Shown one piece after another: positions 1 to 12,000 of a DNA stretch of 64,000 nucleotides; the stretch's first letter is position 1, and each line of letters opens with the position of its first letter. Position numbers and translations under genes: made by a program. Below the pieces are notes generated by a model that searched no databases, was not told the origin of the DNA, and saw only the letters and a program-made list of their open reading frames with translations. Origin of the DNA: Balanoglossus misakiensis. Its lineage: Eukaryota; Hemichordata. The stretch covers positions 8,742,001 to 8,806,000 of the forward strand of contig CM082581.2 of the NCBI GenBank assembly GCA_040954595.2. The letters are read 5' to 3'.

Positions 1-1333
1 GGAGTAAGTGCCTGTTTTATCATCGGTACAAAACAGACTGTGAAATCGAGATGCGTAGGATTCTTTCTGCAAAAACGACAAGCATCACCTTTTATTTCAG
101 TGAGCCCTCGCGAATCGATATCGTTGGTGGGCAATTGGGCGAAGATTGAGTGCGCCCACTGAATTGTATGGCCCCATTCTCACCCTTACCGCACAAAATA
201 TCCTAAAACTTTCGAACTTATTCATATTTTACTGCTAAGGTTCCGTTTTGTCTCAGTCCGCACGTATTTATCCGTGATTTGTTTGGTTCAGTAAATGTAA
301 ACTGCACTGCAAGAAGTGTAAAGTTCACGGGGGTTAACTGGCTCGCTAAAAGATTTCCACTGGTGATAAAAGCATAAATAGGACAGTTTTACGAATTCAT
401 GTTTTCACGTTCTGAGTCATACAGGGTAATATTTTACAATACACGCCACCAGCAAAAACATGGCACCTTAGTTATCACGTACACTGGTACTTGTAAATGC
501 TGTTCACCATACTGCATTGGCAAAATTGATGTTATAGTAAATTCTATTCACTATATCGGCAAAATTGATGTTATACACTATATATTATCAGGAAGAGTTA
601 TTAAAGTTGTCCACAAAAGCGTATCCACGTAATATAAACTAATCAACCGGTAACAGTAGATCGGCATCCTAAGACAGGTACTGGGTTGGCGTGCAGCCGT
701 GGCGTCTGGGAAATCTGTTGTCTGCGTAAACACAATTTTCTATCGTGGCATTATTTATGACTACAGGCAACGGTACGGGCTGAATAACCCAGATTACATC
801 ATAAATAAGCCCTGACAAAGCTGTCTGATTCGATCGCCTTAATTTGGTTCTCTCCTTTTATTACTCCGCTAGTTTTAAGAGCAGGTCGAACCAGGGGTCA
901 CTTCGCAGACCATTTTACTGTGGCTGCGACGAGAAAATGGAAAGGGGAAATATATCTTCGCGTGTTGACGGACTGGAGACAAAATGAGGAATATCTATTG
1001 ATATGATTTGAGTGGTCGAATGCGCGGAAATTCGATTACCGTTCCGTAAATAGGATTGCGAATAAAACTATAACCCTAGTATTTTTTGACATCGCTTACT
1101 GTGTAGGCCTAATAGTGAAAGAAAGGCTCTTTTCCGTCCCAGTTTTCGCAGGCGTAATTACTTTATTGGCTTAAAGGGCACCTATACCTGTCGAATCGGA
1201 ATCAGTCGCTGTGTAAGAAACTGAATGTCTGTCGATGTCACAAACTCTTATTACGTGATGAAATGAACTTTGCTACACAATTAATGCATAATAACCGCCG
1301 GATGTAGTTAGCTCTATGGGGTTACACGTGTAT
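1..1333. other. Non-coding stretch, no gene recognised
   Basis: AT-rich sequence with frequent stops in all frames. The longest open frame (399-632, +) is 77 codons, contains an internal repeat of an IGKIDVI-type peptide from a short duplicated DNA segment (about 517-577), and resembles no family I know. No RNA gene or clear repeat other than that short duplication was seen. Confidence 0.6.
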
Positions 1334-1950
1334 TTAAAGGGGAAATCCGTTGTAGCTGATTTCTACATAATTTGGTAGCTTTGATGTCACTCTTTCAGAA
1401 AAAAACATATTCGCCATGTATAGGTCGCGCGATTTTTTACAAAATCTAGGGAAAGTTGGCAGAATTTCCAATATGGCGTTTACTGTAATTTGAATCATGG
1501 GAAAAAAAGCGCCAGGACCAACTTCCGCCCACCATGGTGTGGGTGATACCATTCTCCGATAGGTGTCACTGGGCGACAGACTAGGCGTATTTTCATAGCT
1601 ATTGTTTGTTCTTTGCATCAGTTGATAAACAATCATCAGCAAAGTCGAAAATTTGTCATCTATTGACAGTTTTCATGAGCTATAACCCATCGAAAATATG
1701 CAAATACGCTTAGCTTGTGACGCAGTGACACCAATCGGAAAATGGTATCACCCACACTAAGGTGGGCGGAAGTTGGTCCTGGCGCTTTTTTTCCCATGAT
1801 TCAAATTACAGTAAACGCCATATTGGAACTTTCTCTAGATTTTGTAAAAAATCGCGCGACCTATACATGGCGAATATGTTTTTTTCTGAAAGAGTGACAT
1901 CAAAGCTACCAAATTATGTAGAAATCAGCTACGACGGATTTCCCCTTTAA
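1334..1950. mobile_element. Foldback / MITE-like element with long inverted arms and TTAA ends
   Basis: The left arm (1334 to about 1597) and right arm (about 1698-1950) are inverted copies, read by eye as clearly above 90% identical. The main differences are a few substitutions and one indel of about 10 bp near 1460. The element starts TTAAAGGGGAAATCCG and ends with its reverse complement, so TTAA could be the target site, as in piggyBac-type and some other cut-and-paste transposons. The loop of about 100 bp (1598-1697) carries no coding potential, so this is a non-autonomous element. The similar open frames on both strands here are the two arms read in opposite directions, not genes. The high arm identity suggests recent insertion or arm homogenisation. 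The superfamily assignment is inference from the TTAA alone. Confidence 0.85.
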
Positions 1951-4900
1951 TCGAGTTTAGGTTTTCACTTGCACATCGATCATATTTTAGTTGTGATGAT
2001 AGCTCGACACGTACTTTTAAATGGAACATCGCCGCGAAAAAGGGCCACTGGTTATATTTCAGGAACACTTTAAAAATTCACTCTAAAGCACATCAGTCAA
2101 ACAGAGTGGTAGTGCTTCTATATTAATGGCGTTGATGAGTTAAGTACCAATGCTACGCCTAACTAATCGGTAAATTCATATGAACAAAAACCTTTTTCCA
2201 TTATTATGGTTAGCACGATCGCCAATATCAGAAACAGGCGACAATGCTCAGGGACACAGGGGAGATGCAACAGAACAATGCACATCGATTGTATGATCGA
2301 AAGCGCTCTAGAGATAAAGTCAAGCGGCATGTTTGCTCAAACGCGTCCAACCATCCGGCTGACCAGCGCCGATGCCCCGGCTGAGCTACTCAGGTTGAAA
2401 TCCGTTCAGCCGTGAGCCAGCTCCGGTCGAGTCACCCCCTATATAGTTACAAGGTTTCTAGCTGTATTCAAAACCAATGTCATCGGCATCAGCAGTTTAC
2501 ACGACTGATCTCCCCTCTGGTAATAAACCCAGTCTTGTGAACACTGACCTGATTCGCTGAATGCAACATTCCCGTAATACATGTTTGCTTTAGCTTGGCT
2601 GCACATCTGCCTGGGAATGTGTCAATCACGCGTGAATCCTCTTAACTCTCGTCCTCCACAATCCCCTGTGAGCGCGACGATCACCATAAATTTACGCGCC
2701 ACTTTCAGGATTAACACAGCCTGGCTGATCGTCATCAACCGTAAGTGTGGCATCGTCAGTGAGAGATTGATGATAGGGAATATCGCATTCGCATTCCAGC
2801 ATGCATCGATTAATTACCAAAGTAGAAGTAGGCCTAATCATAGACCCTAAATATAACTTTTATCGCACTGCTATACGAACTGTGGCAATTTCGGTAGTGG
2901 GCTCACCCCGTTGGTGACATTTATAAGATTTCGGAATAATTGTCGACCACGAGAGAAAATAAACCATTTCACTTGATAGTTATTTCTCACACACCGCTCC
3001 TGTCCCCCAATGTTTATTTTTCTCTAAAATTGCTTCTAAAAGTTCACAACCCTGAAATTCTTGCTATGATTTTCGGTATTCTGCCAGAAAGGATCCTGTT
3101 AACAAGTTGACAGACGCAGTCATGTTTTGTTAGCTTTTTGTGTCTTATGTCAACAATCCAAACAATTGCGCAATTATTGCTGAAAAAGTTCGTTACGAAA
3201 ATATTGCATACCCAATTTCCTCCATCAAATACAGACGAAAAACTTGTTGACATAAAGCGGGCAGCCATTTATCAACAATTTTCCCCAGCCCTGTTATTGC
3301 TTCCAGCCAGAGTTAACCGAGGGATTTGTTGAAATAATATGGAGCTTTCGGTAAATCTAGAACTAGGTCAGATTCGGGGCAACCAAGATCACAGTCCTAT
3401 TAAAACCTCATCATTCATCTGACTGCAGCCGAACGACCAAAGACAAACTGTTGCACATTCAATTGCCCCCACTCAAAACCTTTTAAAAACGATAGAAACG
3501 TGAGCAAAACATCGCACGCGGAAATGATATTGATATATGAGCAAATCGGCCGTACGGGCGGCGTATACGAAGAGAAAACGAGTAATCGAAGGCGATGGGA
3601 AGGAAATATGGTTTCTTTCCATCGTTCGACATCAAACAGGAAGTGGGCACAACGTGTCATGCAAATGAGGTTGGGTTGGCGCATGACTTTTGAATGTAAA
3701 TGAAAGTCGGTGGGTGAACCACAGCAACAGTGACCCCAAACTCTGTCGAGCAGCAACTCATTTTAATCAAGAATTAACGCTTGCTACAGAGACGCTTTGC
3801 ATATGCTTGCGTGCACAAAGCATAAAACGTTTGTTGCTTAGATCTGCTATATTAAGTCGCAACTAAATTCAGTCGATGGTTTTAGATATGTAGCTATATA
3901 TAGAATGGTTTTTATGAGAGACTTGATAAGATTTAGTACATTCGCGGTTCTTGCGAAGATATTAGTACGCTGTACTTGTCAAGAACACATGTTTATCAGG
4001 GCAATTTTACATTAATCAAATCGTATCATTATGAGCAATCTGCGGCATCGGGGGATGATCCAGTTTGATGAGTAAATGAATCCTATCACATGTGTGTATT
4101 CTGAATTTCCAATGAGGCAATTCTTAAAAATAACAACTTATCTCTGCTCGTGGTCGTGAGTTGACTTTACGCAGTTTCTATGCAAAGAATTGTTGAATTA
4201 TCCACAACTCTGTATTTGTGATACATTCGTGTGCACACACCTGATTTCAGTGCATAGTTTTGAATATTAATGATTTATTTGCATATCTCGTTTGCATGAA
4301 ATTTGCATTTATATTAGAATATGAATATCCCGTTTTCTTAGAAACGTGACGCGGATTTTGTCATTGCATAGACCTAAACCCTAATATATATGTAAGGGGA
4401 ATTTGCATATTTTGCCAGGGCTGAAAGGGTTAATTATCAAGAGCATCAAGAGCTTCTGAGCATTTTGCAGTAACTATACCTGAACATTTTATGTGTATAG
4501 GTAGAATATTGCAATGTTGCATCGTGATTAGGGACACAGAGCAACGTGGCAGGTTTTACCGTAAGGAAACGCATATTAGTTAGCCTAATCGTGATTGCTT
4601 TTGACAACATTGTCATTGTCTTCCTGAGTTTATGAAGTGTAATCAACTGAGCAACCATCTATCGCATATTCTTCAGGGTGAACTCTTGCCTCAGTAATAC
4701 CATAGATGGTAGACTGCCTATGGTAATACAAGGCGAACTGTAGGCGATAAACGATGGTGTGATTTACAGCTGTGAGAAGTACGTGCATTCATGTACCACG
4801 AAAATTACACTTTTGAAAACTAACATGATAAAAAATTTAAGGGCCTTCCGTGGCGCGCTCGCTCGTTGGACACCGTGGGGGGTACTCCACTCGTAAAGTG

Positions 4901-5650
4901 TCACGTGATCACTAGCTTTGTACGTGTTGAGAGCTCGCTTCGAAGCCAGTTAAGGGTTTGGGAAATTTGCGCTTTCTCAGAAACCGCGTGAGGTACTATA
5001 CTTTCTCTGCAGATACTTGTCAGTTATTTTTTGCGGCCACGCGTGTGTTTTAATCACTGGGTCTGAAGGAGAGAGTCCTTTTTTACACTCGGGGCCGGTA
5101 TCAGTGGTTATTCTGTCGTCTGTTGGATTTGCTGCTGACAGTACTTTTGTAGTATGAAAGAGAAAACAGGAGAATCCTTCAACCAACTAAACATTTCTTT
5201 ATTACTTTTCTCAGTAGCACATGTTGTTTTTTCTGTGCGGCGAGAGCATGATATATAAACGTGTGGCGTCCCTGTCACACACAGCAAAACGCATGGGATT
5301 CCGGCGAGAAAAATATAATCGTGCGTTAGGAAAACACACCGTTACCATGGGAATAAAAGCGTGAAATAATCCCCTCGTCTTAAGGGAAAAGAAAAACCTA
5401 TGATTGATGACGTCGATTTTATGTGTTTATTTTTCTCGAGAGCAGATGATTTGCCGGATATACAAAACACTTTAAGAGTACGATGTGATTGATCGAAATG
5501 ATTATTATTATACTACCTTCCCCCGGGCAGATGGAACAATTTGACAGGAAGGGGGTAGCATGGCTAGAAGTTGACATTTTTATACAATACATATTTTACG
5601 AGTAGATTAATAATTAATAGTCTTTTTTATTTCGGTTTCATTTTCACCGC
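1951..5650. other. Non-coding stretch, no gene recognised
   Basis: No frame resembles a known protein; the longest open runs are about 110 codons and overlap on opposite strands (3415-3756 and 3500-3703). Local features are a cluster of ATTTGCAT octamers at 4277, 4301 and 4401, a further ATGCAAAT at 3659, and a TCACGTGA palindrome at 4901-4908. No RNA gene was identified. Confidence 0.55.
4277..4408. promoter_or_regulatory. Cluster of POU octamer motifs
   Basis: Exact ATTTGCAT occurs at 4277-4284, 4301-4308 and 4401-4408, and a one-mismatch copy (GTTTGCAT) lies between the first two. ATTTGCAT/ATGCAAAT is the established octamer site of POU-domain factors. Three exact copies in 132 bp is far above chance for an 8-mer, so this is a candidate enhancer element. 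The target gene is unknown and the nearest secure gene is 32 kb away. Confidence 0.35.
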
Positions 5651-6095
5651 CTCTCTTGCTCGGAGGCAATCGTGAAATAGTTGTTGGGGACTCTGTTGGT
5701 GTCCCCAGACAAGAGAATTTAATCAGGAACATTACGGGTTGCTTTTACCCTTCCGGCACAGCACGCGCTGGGGCGCGGGGACTTATACGACCTGGCAATT
5801 CCACAAGCAGCGGCCGTCGGGTTCTGCGCTTCTGCCAGACACGGCGACGCTGGGCATTAATGCAACTGTTAACAACGTGCAATCCGGTTTATTGTTCCGA
5901 GTTGTTGCCGCGGTGACACCTTCTGAGCGAACGGCAAAAGGTGACATCGGGCATGTTTTTTTGTTACACCTGTTGTAATTGGGTGCGGCATCGCCCGCCT
6001 TGAACAGATACACCCTCATGCTTGACTTAATTTTCCACAGCCGTTGTCCACGGCATATTTTTTGGGGTGTGGGCGATTTCTGTTGGCACAAGACA
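5650..6095. other. GC-richer patch with overlapping unassigned open frames
   Basis: This patch is visibly richer in G+C than its surroundings. It is open in three overlapping frames: 5656-5916 and 5739-5978 on the plus strand, 5783-6091 on the minus strand. None gives a peptide I recognise, and their mutual overlap suggests a composition effect. A short hairpin (GGGGAC at 5686-5691, GTCCCC at 5701-5706) lies inside. It could be a decayed exon or a conserved non-coding block. Confidence 0.25.
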
Positions 6096-8905
6096 ATTCA
6101 TCAGGCAACAACACACGCCACATAACTTAGTATTAGACTAGAGAGTCGTTAATGCTTCGAATTCTGTGCCTGCGGACACGTACAATTCGTCCACGTCAAG
6201 GGTTGGCTCTAAGGGACACACCCGTTACAGCTGTCTTGCAGAATGCTCATCCATTTTCGCAGTGCCTGCGGCGGCACTTTTATGTTACTAGAGTGTGCGT
6301 CCTTTTGTGGTAAATTCTCTGTAGATGTGTGAGCAATACCCTCTATGATATTGATTTGCTTTGAAGTTGACAGAGAGAAGTGGGGGAGGGATGGAGAGTA
6401 AGAGCCTCAAGGTTGTGACCTTTATTGGAGTAGTCTTTACCATGAAAATTCGACAGAATGAAAATGATAACATTCACGGCAATAGCAATATCGCCACCAG
6501 CGTCGTCGTCACCGTAATCACCACCCCCACCCCCGCCACCACCACCACCACCATCCTGTTCTTTGAGGGAATAAGAACGGCATGGTATATATAACCAACC
6601 TATTTTACATTTTGCCTACTGACCCGAAACCTTTTAGAGTCAAATGGTGCGAAGAAAAAAAATTACGCGAGAATTAGCGCGAAACTAGAAATTATGACAA
6701 AAGTGCATGAGAGCGAAATGTGTTAACATTTCGATTTTTTACAAGACGTGCGGTACCAAATGAAAAACGATCAATTGAATGGAGTTTTTACAGTTACCCC
6801 GTTTTTGAAACCGTACGCGTGTTCAGGGACCTGAACTGTTTTTGCTTGGCTTGGAAATGTCACGTTTTCTTTTGATAAGCGACATCATATATGAACAAAT
6901 CAAGGCCCCTGGATCGGAACTGGCTTTGTGCCAAATATAATAAGGATACATTTTTGTGGAAGGAGCTATGAAAAAAGCGAGTTTTTCCTGTTGCGGGATT
7001 GCCGTTTAACTTAATTGATAAATTGCTTCCAACGATACTTCCAGCTCGTATATACATGACATTCATACTCTTTTACCAATAATTATCACAGCGGGATCAC
7101 CCCGTTTACGAGGTGTCACAAATGAGGTGAACCTGGCTCACAGGTTGCCGCCAAGTATACTATGCCGCACGGCAATAACAGAAAATTGAGTTTTCTGATA
7201 AATTGAGAATTTCTGAAGTAGGCATAGTGCCAACTGTCTGAAATTGGCCCAATAACGCGTTCGCTTTCTGGCCAATTAATGAAGGATTTCTTCTGGCGCA
7301 TTAAAACCATCACAAAGATACCGTTGGTTACCTAATTATGAGCGCGGGCTCGTTTTTTTTACTGTGAATAATGATCCAACTACAGAGCCAAGGTCTGGTT
7401 GCTTTAAGTGGGGATTTTGCCACGTGACGGAAATTTCTTTCAATGTCCGAGATTTAATGGTTCCTGCAGCTGTAAAATAACATGCTAAATGCCTAGGCGA
7501 GAAAGGATCGTGTACGCCTGCACGCTGGTACTAAACGTAACGACGGGACAATGCAGCCGATATTCACGTCAGTATTTCTTACCCGGATATTAACCCCGTG
7601 ACATTTGAAATCTGAAATACCGCCTCGTTTGTCAAATAAACTGGTAATTAGAAATCACTCAACTGGGTTCTAAAGATTGGCGCAGACCATCGCCGAAGTC
7701 TTGCAAACGGAAAGAACGATATATCATTGTCATTCCGCACTCATCAAATGGAAGCCGGTCATTAGGTAACATTGGTTTGGTTATCCAACCCGTGATGTGA
7801 TCTCGCGTAACCTGGTTACCAAGTCAATGACACAACTGTCATTTCGGCTACATCGCCAGTTGGTGCATGGCAACTGGGCAGGACGCTACACGTGGCGCGT
7901 CTTCGTCATTCATCTTTCGTTGTCATGTGGTGTTGTTGTCATTTGGTGGAGTGACTCACAGTTACATTAACGAACAGGCGGAAATTTGACATTTGAATTG
8001 TGTTACTTTTCCCAGTAATTTCGTGTACAATTAGCGCCTGTCAACTGTATAATGTGCCACGATACATTATTGTCTTTCAAATACTGGTATAAAAGGCTCC
8101 CAGGGAGCGTCTTGTGGTAACAAAACTGGAAGGATTTCATAATTCCATTTGAGACCCCTTCTGTTATTATCCTCCGGGCATAGTTATAAAGTGTACATAC
8201 GAATCTCTTTATGTCCGTTTTAAAGCCAAGTTGTTTTTACGAGAATGGCTTAAATTTACTTTATTTCACTTTCCATAGTAGAAAATCTTTGATTTGGCCG
8301 ATTTGGCCGATAAAATTTACCCGACCGGGGATTCCTCTAGAAGGTTTGAGATGTGTATTGTTGCTTAGTATTTCCAGCGGTTTGCGGTGTTCCGTTATTG
8401 TAAGTGCTGTACATGGTTTGGCAGAAAGAGAGACAGATGTTTATAGTGTGTATTGTCAACTTGTAGTAGAGCTGTTGGCACTGACGGTCACGCGGGTTAT
8501 CCGCATCAAGGTGGCCGTCAGGCGTCAAGTGGTGTTGACGTACAGGGACTTAACACGCGGCACTTGTGCATACGCATGCTCAATCATTTTGAAGGGTTTA
8601 TTGTCACACGGAGAGAGGGAGAGAGTGTAGAGTCAGGTTTGAACCTCAAATGTTGAAGTTGGACAACACATGCGCTATACACACGGGAACCAGGTGCGTC
8701 GTTAACGACCACACCAAACCCCGGCGCCCGACCGTTTCATCGCTTTTACAAGACGCTCTTACCATTTAGAGTAGACCTCAATTTAGACAAACGGTCATGG
8801 AAATGACATTGAATTCTGTTCGATACAACGAACGCATTACCACAAAATGCCGCCGGCCAACACCTGTTTTGGCACATGCGCCGAGAGACATCAATATTTG
8901 AATAA
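6096..8905. other. Non-coding stretch with a short ACC repeat
   Basis: No recognisable gene. A 139-codon ATG frame (8211-8630, +) exists but shows no family motif and ends in a low-complexity GERER stretch. An imperfect ACC/CCA repeat is present at about 6519-6554. Confidence 0.5.
6519..6554 (+). repeat. ACC/CCA-rich simple repeat
   Basis: A run of CCACC, CCCCCACC and six to seven ACC units interrupts otherwise mixed sequence. In frame it gives a threonine/proline-rich stretch in a 77-codon frame (6361-6594) that has no other support. Confidence 0.8.
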
Positions 8906-9040
8906 GTATATACCAATGGAGAGGTTTTTGATTTGGTAAACCATCGCCGCCTAACTATACTGTTTGATTATTTGAGAAAGCTTCCCCTTTTTGACACGAC
9001 CTTCAATCGCTGTGTTTGTGACGCGTGGGAAATCGTATAG
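8906..9040 (+). mobile_element. Possible decayed non-LTR reverse transcriptase fragment
   Basis: The plus-strand frame from 8906 reads VYTNGEVFDLVNHRRL, then TILFDYLRKL, before a stop at 9038-9040; a TAA lies just upstream (8903-8905). The FDLVNHRRL core resembles the conserved motif of non-LTR (CR1/RTE/Jockey-like) reverse transcriptases, in which an aspartate-containing block is followed by AFD-x-V-x-H and a leucine-rich helix. The catalytic FADD block and all other RT motifs are missing, so only about 45 codons remain. This is a match by eye to a family pattern and could be coincidence. If real, it is an inactive remnant. Confidence 0.3.
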
Positions 9041-12000
9041 CGTTTTTCCAGTCAATTTCAGTTGTTTAGAACACAAAAACAAGATTTAGTGTACTACTCT
9101 GATAAGCAGAACCGTGAAAGAAGAGATACACAAATCGTCGCTACGGCATGTCTTAGTGAGTAATGATTATCGAAATGTATTGATAAGCCCTATAAAAACC
9201 CACGCTATGCTCTTGGTGGCTCCCTGGCTGAAGTAGACATCCGAACACTTCACTCTGGCGGTAGCATTAAATCAAAGACGAAAACACAATTCATCGAAAT
9301 AGTTTTTTTACGTGATTGCTCCGGTTCGGCCCGGGTGACCTTTAAGATTTGCGCACCGAAGTTAGAATAAATGTACTCTCTCCCACCATGAGATTAAAAA
9401 AAGGGAATTCCGCCTTCTCCCCACTACTTATCACAACGCCAGTCTGCGAGGAAACTCTTTTGTGAAATGATTTAATGGTTGGCTTATTTCTCCGCTAGCG
9501 TAACGACAGATAAGAGGCTCCCCGCAACTAATCATGGAGTCATGAGCGCTGATTTACACCTTGTAAATGTTACCTTGACCACGGTATCACAAAGCGTCAT
9601 TAGATGCGCGCGAAGATAACTTGCCTGTTGATGTTTCCGAGTCAATCGTTGCAAACTGTAATTCTCATCTCCTCAAACCCAGCGTTCATGAACGTTCTTT
9701 TATAGTCCTGATTCTAAGCACACGGACTGGGGCTATCGAAAAAGCAGCGACAGATAAGTACATTAATATAGCTAGCATTGCGGAATTTTTAAAATTTCAC
9801 CAAAAGTCCGACTGTGAGACGCTCACCGTCTTCATCTATGGGCAGGATAAAAAGTCGGAATCGGGCGGAAGTGACGTAGCAAAAAAAGAAAACTTTAGCC
9901 AGAATGAAACTGGATATTTAATATTTAACGGCGGCCAATTTTGTAAGTTCTGTGTGGTCGAATATGTGATCGCTGTCACGGTCGCGCAATGCGTGCGCCA
10001 GTGCTCCCTGCGAGTGAAAACACCGAGGAAAGTAATTAAAACCACTGATCCATCCGAACAAACGTCGACAGTTCACGAAGGGTGGGATGCACCTGACGAG
10101 TAATTTTGGAGACGTCTGATCCCAACATCTTTTATCAACTGCGGCTACTGGGGAACTGTCAAATCCGAATAATTCTACTACCCCCGTTCCAATGTAAATT
10201 AGCACAGCGGTACACGTTTTGTCACTGTGACGAGTTTCGTCATTTCAACAGTCTTTGGTCGCAGTTGATGTAGATATGTTTTGGCTTTTAGGGAAAATTG
10301 GGCGGTAAAATGCCGGCGACAAAAGAACATTCCTGTCGTTTACAAATAATTACCACCGATCGGCGCAGCTTCTGGAACCGATAATGGATCGCAATGTATC
10401 CGTATTCACCTGTATACGAGGACTAATCGCCGTTATCATCTCCCCTTCCCTCAGTACTAAACCAAACTCTTCGACTGGAAGTGTGCAGAATGCCACAATA
10501 ATACCGGGTCAAAATATCAAGCAATAATAAGAGAAAATCCCTTTTAATGTGCCGACCAAATTGCAAGCGGAAGGGCCGCGATTGTTGCGAATCGACGTAA
10601 CCCATTTGGATAATGCTTCATCGAGCCTTGTACTACTTTTCTGTATACATCCACCGCCCCTCGTTTCAGATATCTATAATAACAAAACTCGCAGCCATTC
10701 CCGAGCAAAAAAAATAATTATCTTGAAGCGCGAATTGAACTGTAAGTACATGTACCATCGCCCGAGAAAGTCAACAACGCGTGCCAGGGATTTTGTATTT
10801 TTCGTTACCGTGAATGATTAATTTTAGTTTAAATCTCTCTCTTGATGATCTTCGATTATTTTGCCCATGCAGAAGTGACTAGGGACGTGATGCGAACACA
10901 GGACGAATTCCGGGAAAGTATATTACTTATATATTGCATAGAAATCCCACTGCGGAACAATCTATTTATTGCTGGAAGGCAAAGAACTGATGCAACTATA
11001 GTAATGTTTTTTTTTCTGTAATAAAATGAGACGAGGCCAGTTTACCAAGTACTGTGTTTACGCACAGTCCCTCCGTCACGTGATATGGTTAACTGTTGTC
11101 AAACATGATGAAATTACCAGAGTCAGCTGATCTGAGCAAAAATAATTCTTACAGCCCACGAGACAAGTGGAAATCATAAATTATTAGAATCGTAAAAGGA
11201 ATGACGAAACTATTGAATATCTGCCAAATTCAAAATACATGCACAAAAGGCTGGTCATAACGTCACACGCCATTGAAGTAATACCGAGCAATATTTGCCA
11301 TTATATTGCCATTTTGACTGCCAGTGGTTTTAACCGTTTTTATGATGTTGGCAGTTATCCTTATTATTTATGTACTTTGGGAACAACATGTCTGAATACT
11401 GTGCAATATGGGGGAAGATTTACGATCGGTGATTGGATGAATACAAAGATGCCAATACCATACCGAAAATGCAATCATTAGGGGGAGTACGTAGAATACA
11501 CAGTAGCGTCGTGTTATTTTTTCTCCCAGGGAGTTTAGATGTTTAAAAAGCCAATTCACACGTGTCCTTACTTTTCTGTCAAAAAAAACATTGGGAGACG
11601 CAGTTTACAGATGACAAGGTTTTATATCACCGAGTTTCAAAACGTCACTCGATGATAGATTGTCTTAATGCTGATTTAAAATGTACTGCGCGTAATCTTT
11701 AAATGGCACGCACGTTCATGTAACGACGCGAGTTCAGAATGTCAGTAGATATAGCTGTAAGGAAGCAATGCGGGATCAGATGGTGCAACGATGGCAATTT
11801 TGCATGACCAAAAGGTGTTTTCTTTTCTAAAGCTATGTTATACTGCCATCGGATAAGTGTAGGTCGATAGAATTGATATTTGTGTGTAGATAGGATGGAC
11901 ACCTTCACCTGTCAAGCCGCGGGCAACCATTCCTAAAGCACCACGGTGTAATAACTTTCCGTATATGTCGTAGGGGCGAGTGTGTGTGTATTACGCATAA

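Noticed and set aside
1334-1642. Similar peptides encoded on opposite strands at 1334-1642 and 1762-1950
   Set aside because: They are the two arms of the foldback element, not duplicated genes.
4698-4725. Small inverted repeat TACCATAG / CTATGGTA
   Set aside because: An 8 bp arm with a 12 nt loop is common by chance and has no supporting context.
8211-8630. 139-codon plus-strand frame
   Set aside because: No family motif, an atypical composition and a low-complexity end; it is overlapped by other frames on both strands.
9621-10103. 160-codon plus-strand frame
   Set aside because: It starts with TTG, has no internal methionine and no domain. A frame of this length is not surprising in 64 kb of AT-rich DNA.
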